From contig JAIRZH010000138.1 in NCBI GenBank assembly GCA_031267335.1, positions 1 through 9,053 on the forward strand: a DNA stretch of 9,053 bases, written 5' to 3'. The notes beneath the pieces were generated by a model. It was given only the letters and a program-made list of their open reading frames with translations, was not told the DNA's origin and did no database searches. This document shows positions 5,361-9,053 of this stretch, piece by piece; the first letter of the stretch is position 1; each line of letters starts with the position of its first letter. The translations under genes were made by a program, and so were the position numbers. The stretch is from Oscillospiraceae bacterium (GTDB lineage: Bacteria; Bacillota; Clostridia; Oscillospirales; Acutalibacteraceae).

Positions 5361-6824
5361 TTGAAATCTCATCGAAGCATCATTTTAAAAATCCATGAGT
5401 TATTAGAAACAAAAAAAATTTCTTGCGTTGAACTTATAAAAAAATATTTAGATGAAATCAAAAAAAATAAGTTTAATGCCTATATTACAGTTACAGAAAA
5501 CGAAGCACTAAATTCTGCTGCACTTGTTGATAAAAAAATATCATCCGGCCAAGAAATTAAATTGCTTGAAGGCATTCCAGTTTCGTTAAAAGATGTTATT
5601 TCTACCAAGGGAATTAGGACCACTTGCGGTTCAAGAATGCTTGAGAATTATGTTCCGATTTATAACGCTACTTGTTGGGAAATTTTAAAAAATAATGGTG
5701 CAATTTTATTAGGAAAAAACAACCAAGATGAATTTGCTATGGGTGCTTCAAATGAAACTTCATTTTTTGGGCCAGTAAAAAATCCTTACGATATTACAAA
5801 AGTACCCGGTGGTAGTACGGGTGGAGGAGCCGCTTCGGTAGTAGGTGGGCTTGCGGCATTTTCAATCGGAACCGATACTGGCGGCTCACTAAGGCAGCCT
5901 GCATCATTTTGCGGTATTGTTGGTCTTAAGCCTAGTTATGGCTCGGTTTCGCGTTATGGGATTATTCCTATGGCATCAAGCTTTGACCAAGCAGGTCCAT
6001 TAACTCTTACAGTCAAAGACGCTTCGATTGTTTATGATGCTATTTCGAAATTCGACGAAAAAGATTCTTCGTCAAATAGCCAAGCTCGAAATTTAACTTA
6101 TGATTCTTTAGACAAAGATATTAGTGGAATTAGAATCGGTATTCCTAAAGAATTTATGAATGGCATGAATTCAGAAATCATTTCATCTATCAAAAATGTT
6201 ATTAAAACATATGAAAATTTAGGCGCAAAAATAGATTATTTTAGTTTGCCAGAAGTTAAATATGCAATGTCTATTTATTATGTACTAATGTGCGCGGAAG
6301 CATCATCTAATTTAGGGCGTTTCGACGGAATTCGTTATGGTTTTAGACCAAAAAATTACAATAATGTCGAAGATTTAATTATTCGAAGCAGAAGCGAAGG
6401 CTTTGGCGATGAAGTAAAGAGAAGAATTTTGCTTGGGACCTATATCTTAAGTTCGAGTTATACTAATAATTTTTATAAAAAAGCGCAGGAATTAAGAGAA
6501 TTTCTGACTTGCGCATTTGCTTCAGTCTTTGAAGAATTCGATATTATTTTGTTACCAACAACTCCTACTACTGCATTTGGATTTGATTATGCAGAGGATG
6601 ACCCTATTAAGATGTATCTCGCAGATGTTTGTACTGTAACAGCTAATGAAATAAAAATTCCTGCAATTTCGATTCCTTGCGGATTTGATAAACAAAACTT
6701 ACCAATAGGTGTGCAGCTATTTGCACCAAGATTTCGCGAAGATATTTTGTTGAATGCAGCTTATAAATATGAATCTGAAAATTTTTGTGTAAAAATTGTA
6801 GATGGAGTTAATAATCTATATTAG
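5361..6824 (+). CDS. gatA: Aspartyl/glutamyl-tRNA amidotransferase subunit A (amidase)
   Basis: Amidase-signature subunit of GatCAB. It hydrolyses glutamine (or asparagine) and sends the ammonia to GatB, where the activated acyl-tRNA is amidated. Its 487 aa are full length. The Ser-cisSer-Lys triad is intact by alignment to the family: Lys77 in PVSLKDV, cis-Ser152 in PGGSTGGG and nucleophile Ser176 in DTGGSLRQPASF. Further conserved blocks are GKNNQDEFAMGASNE (118-132), GLKPSYGSVSRYG, SFDQAGPL and the C-terminal DDPIKMYLADVCTVTANE, then PAISIPCGF and LPIGVQL. Start is TTG 5361, with AAGGAG 7 nt upstream and no nearby ATG. A minor oddity is GGSTGGG in the loop, where GGSSGGS is the commoner form; the catalytic Ser is unaffected. 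It stands 46 nt before gatB. Confidence 0.97.
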   Translation: MKSHRSIILKIHELLETKKISCVELIKKYLDEIKKNKFNAYITVTENEALNSAALVDKKISSGQEIKLLEGIPVSLKDVISTKGIRTTCGSRMLENYVPIYNATCWEILKNNGAILLGKNNQDEFAMGASNETSFFGPVKNPYDITKVPGGSTGGGAASVVGGLAAFSIGTDTGGSLRQPASFCGIVGLKPSYGSVSRYGIIPMASSFDQAGPLTLTVKDASIVYDAISKFDEKDSSSNSQARNLTYDSLDKDISGIRIGIPKEFMNGMNSEIISSIKNVIKTYENLGAKIDYFSLPEVKYAMSIYYVLMCAEASSNLGRFDGIRYGFRPKNYNNVEDLIIRSRSEGFGDEVKRRILLGTYILSSSYTNNFYKKAQELREFLTCAFASVFEEFDIILLPTTPTTAFGFDYAEDDPIKMYLADVCTVTANEIKIPAISIPCGFDKQNLPIGVQLFAPRFREDILLNAAYKYESENFCVKIVDGVNNLY

Positions 6825-6870
6825 TAGACATTTTAATTTTACAAATTTTAATTAAATAAAGGGTTTATTT

Positions 6871-8295
6871 ATGAATTATGAATTAATATGTGGGCTTGAA
6901 ACCCATATCGAACTCGCGACTGATACTAAAATTTTTTGTTCTTGCAGACCTAAATTTGGTGCCGAACCAAACACAACATGTTGCCCGGTATGTGTTGGTA
7001 TGCCTGGAACTTTGCCGGTGCTCAATGAGAAAGTAATAAAATATGCTATAATGATGGGCCTTGCATTTGGCTGTGAAATTAATTTAAATTCCATTATGGA
7101 ACGGAAAAATTATGTTTATCCAGATTTGCCTAAAGCGTATCAAATATCCCAAAATTCTGCTCCTATTTGTATAGGCGGCGAGGTTGTGCTTCCAAACAAT
7201 CGTAAAATAAGAATTCATCATATACATATAGAAGAAGATGCTGGAAAAATTATTAATAAAAATGGGTCAATTTTTGTTGATTATAATAGAGGCGGCACAC
7301 CTTTAATAGAAATTGTTAGCGAACCGGATATAAGAAGTCCAGAAGAAGCAAAAGAATATATAGAAAAATTGCAACAAACAGCAAAATATTTAAAAATTTC
7401 CGATGGACGTATGCAAGAAGGTTCGTTACGATGTGACGTAAATGTTTCGGTTCGTAAAATTGGTGATGAAAATTTCGGCACCAGAGTTGAAATCAAAAAT
7501 ATGAATTCAATAACGTTTATCGTCAACGCTATAGACTACGAATTTAAACGCCAAGTCGAAATTTTAGCAGAAGGCAAAAAAATTGCGCAAGAAACTAGGA
7601 GATACGAAGAAAAACTCAACCAAACACAAGGTATGCGCGAAAAAGAAAATGTAACGAACTATCGTTATTTTGCTGAACCTGATATTAGAAAAGTAAATTT
7701 AAATAAAGAATTCGTCGAAGGCATACAACGCGAACTACCGGAATTGCCAGATTTAAGAATAAAAAGATATAAAACACTCGGTATATCATCTAAAAGTGCA
7801 GAGCTCATCGCACGATATGTTAGAATTTCTGATTTTCTTGATGAAACTTTAAAAAAATGTAAAAATCCAAATATTGCTGCAAATTTTATAATAGGCACGA
7901 TTTTTTCGCATCTTAATACTGAAGCTGACAAAGAAGAATTTAAAATTCCTTTAAATTCAAATGAATTTTGTTATCTTATAGATCTAATTTCGAAAAATGA
8001 AATAGATCAAAATAATGCAAAGCAAATTTTAATTAAATCGCTTGAAAAAAAAGGTAGCTTAAAACAACTTTGTGATGAATTTACTAAAATAAAAATAGAT
8101 TTTGATATTTCATCGATTTGTGAAGAAGCGATGTCGTTAAACAAGCAAGCAATACTAGATTATAAAAACGGAACAGAAAAGGCATTCCAAGCTATTTTAG
8201 GAACAGTTATGAAATTAACACATGGAAAAGCTAACGCTGAAGAAGCTAAAAAAATTGTGCAAGAAAAGATTAAAAATGATAAAATTTTTATTTAA
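6871..8295 (+). CDS. gatB: Aspartyl/glutamyl-tRNA amidotransferase subunit B
   Basis: tRNA-binding and kinase subunit of GatCAB. It phosphorylates the Asp or Glu carboxyl on misacylated tRNA(Asn) or tRNA(Gln), then amidates it with ammonia from GatA. Its 474 aa are full length. The cradle domain starts GLETHIEL (8-15). A zinc knuckle is formed by Cys23, Cys25, Cys38 (or Cys37) and Cys41 around FGAEPN and CPVC. Further family blocks are RKNYVYPDLPKAYQISQ, IHIEEDAGK, DYNRGGTPLIEIVSEPD, EGSLRCDVNVSV and RVEIKNMNS. YRYFAEPD stands in place of the usual YRYFPEPD. The C-terminal helical part (about 300-474) covers the helical domain and the YqeY-like tRNA-binding tail. Start is ATG 6871 with AAAGGG 7 nt upstream. 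It ends the row; no clear terminator follows in the 124 nt before the convergent gene. Confidence 0.97.
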   Translation: MNYELICGLETHIELATDTKIFCSCRPKFGAEPNTTCCPVCVGMPGTLPVLNEKVIKYAIMMGLAFGCEINLNSIMERKNYVYPDLPKAYQISQNSAPICIGGEVVLPNNRKIRIHHIHIEEDAGKIINKNGSIFVDYNRGGTPLIEIVSEPDIRSPEEAKEYIEKLQQTAKYLKISDGRMQEGSLRCDVNVSVRKIGDENFGTRVEIKNMNSITFIVNAIDYEFKRQVEILAEGKKIAQETRRYEEKLNQTQGMREKENVTNYRYFAEPDIRKVNLNKEFVEGIQRELPELPDLRIKRYKTLGISSKSAELIARYVRISDFLDETLKKCKNPNIAANFIIGTIFSHLNTEADKEEFKIPLNSNEFCYLIDLISKNEIDQNNAKQILIKSLEKKGSLKQLCDEFTKIKIDFDISSICEEAMSLNKQAILDYKNGTEKAFQAILGTVMKLTHGKANAEEAKKIVQEKIKNDKIFI

Positions 8296-8419
8296 TTTCT
8301 AATTTTATATTCCATCTCTATACTAAATATTTCTAAGTAACGTAGATTTTGAAGTGAGAAAACAAAATACTCAAAAAATTGAAAGAAAACATTTTTCCTT
8401 ACGTACATGGTGCAGTCAC

Positions 8420-9025
8420 TTAGTTAGCAAGGATAGAAAGAAATTCTTTTAATGTTTCCTTTGACTTAATGTGCTGTAATAAAACTTCTGATAAAGCCTC
8501 AAGATAACAGCAAATGTCTCCAAGATCTCCGTAACTATATTTACAATTTAAAACATCTTTTATATCCCATGCATCAAGAACATAATCAAGTTCCCGAAAA
8601 CTAAATAATTTTATATTCCGAGCTATTATTCCAAATAACTTCATTAAATTTTCACAAAAATCAATCACATATTTATCAGTTATGATTTTTTCAGTTTGAA
8701 TTGTTTTAACGTCTTGTTGAGAAATAGAAAATGTATAAAATAGTGAACATTCAGGAAACTTTTTGCAATGTTCTTTCATAATCAATATTTTCGGACAAAG
8801 TGAATTTAAAAAATTATAATATTCAGAAAGAATTTTTAGAATTTCTTGCTTAATTTCTAAAAAATTTTTTTCAGAATTTTCAATTTTGCCTCGCGAAAGT
8901 CGATAATTAAGAAAACAGTCTGGACTATTTTTATCTGAAAGATAATAAAATATAGAATACATTGGATTATTTTCAAAAAGCCTTAAAAACATAAAGTTAG
9001 CTGTACTAGCGGTTGACCGCAACAT
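8420..9025 (-). CDS. Hypothetical helical protein, unknown function (201 aa, 5' end may lie outside window)
   Basis: I do not recognise this protein. It is soluble-looking and mostly alpha-helical, with no signal peptide or membrane segment. It has long charged/amphipathic helices (for example around ILKILSEYYNFLNSL and LKEFLSILAN at the C-terminus) and six Cys scattered without a metal-site spacing I can name (CPK, HCKKF, ECS, FCEN, NCKY, ICCY). ATG 9025 has an AGGA 10 nt upstream, slightly far. The frame also stays open to the right edge of the window as EELIQEIKE, which continues the same amphipathic helix, so the true start may lie beyond the edge. It converges on gatB and is not part of that row. 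Its length in one uninterrupted frame and normal amino-acid mix argue for a real gene. Confidence 0.65.
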   Translation of the reverse strand: MLRSTASTANFMFLRLFENNPMYSIFYYLSDKNSPDCFLNYRLSRGKIENSEKNFLEIKQEILKILSEYYNFLNSLCPKILIMKEHCKKFPECSLFYTFSISQQDVKTIQTEKIITDKYVIDFCENLMKLFGIIARNIKLFSFRELDYVLDAWDIKDVLNCKYSYGDLGDICCYLEALSEVLLQHIKSKETLKEFLSILAN

Positions 9026-9053
9026 TTCTTTTATTTCCTGAATTAATTCTTCT

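Noticed and set aside
6876..7931. Minus-strand open frames inside gatB
   Set aside because: Complementary shadows of a clearly conserved gene.
8296..8419. Possible terminator between gatB and the convergent gene (GAAAACATTTTTC near 8385)
   Set aside because: The stem is only about 5 A/T-rich pairs with no run of T immediately after; too weak to call. Nothing else is visible in this 124-nt gap.

Overview
The window is AT-rich bacterial DNA carrying seven recognisable or likely genes, one small doubtful ORF and one decayed transposase. The protein signatures point to a Clostridia (Firmicutes) lineage. PotA has the long acidic Tyr/Ser C-terminal tail I associate with Oscillospirales-type PotA. 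GatB opens with GLETHIEL and has a CxC...CPVC zinc knuckle. The V-type ATPase subunit D resembles firmicute forms. The AT bias, the degraded insertion sequence, and lone members of multi-gene systems (potA without permeases, subunit D without the rest of the V-ATPase) suggest a reduced, possibly host-associated genome. This placement is inference from remembered family features, not from a search.

Layout. Positions 1-725 (minus) hold the 5' part of a contractile-tail inner tube gene (T4 gp19 / phage-tail-protein family, as used in contractile phages and extracellular contractile injection systems). It starts at a TTG and runs off the left edge. Positions 817-1932 (minus) encode a PotA-type ABC ATPase, preceded by a small 67-aa ORF (1941-2144) that could be translationally coupled to it. 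Positions 2145-2625 contain no intact gene. They hold a frameshifted N-terminal remnant of an IS630-type transposase (about 2329-2540) and one copy of a short diverged repeat that also occurs just after potA, upstream of the tube gene.

Positions 2626-8295 (plus) form a tight gene row: V-type ATPase subunit D, aspS, gatC, gatA, gatB, with 28-46 nt between genes once the aspS and gatC starts are corrected to the ATGs with good Shine-Dalgarno sequences. AspRS and GatCAB plausibly work together: a non-discriminating AspRS would make Asp-tRNA(Asn), which GatCAB amidates. GatCAB may also convert Glu-tRNA(Gln). His31 of AspRS fits this, but a second specificity position does not clearly fit.

The last gene (8420-9025, minus, possibly continuing past the right edge) encodes a helical protein I do not recognise, convergent with gatB. 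The best candidate for something unusual is the tube-like gene, with its internal insertion and long C-terminal extension, preceded by a repeat shared with the potA unit.
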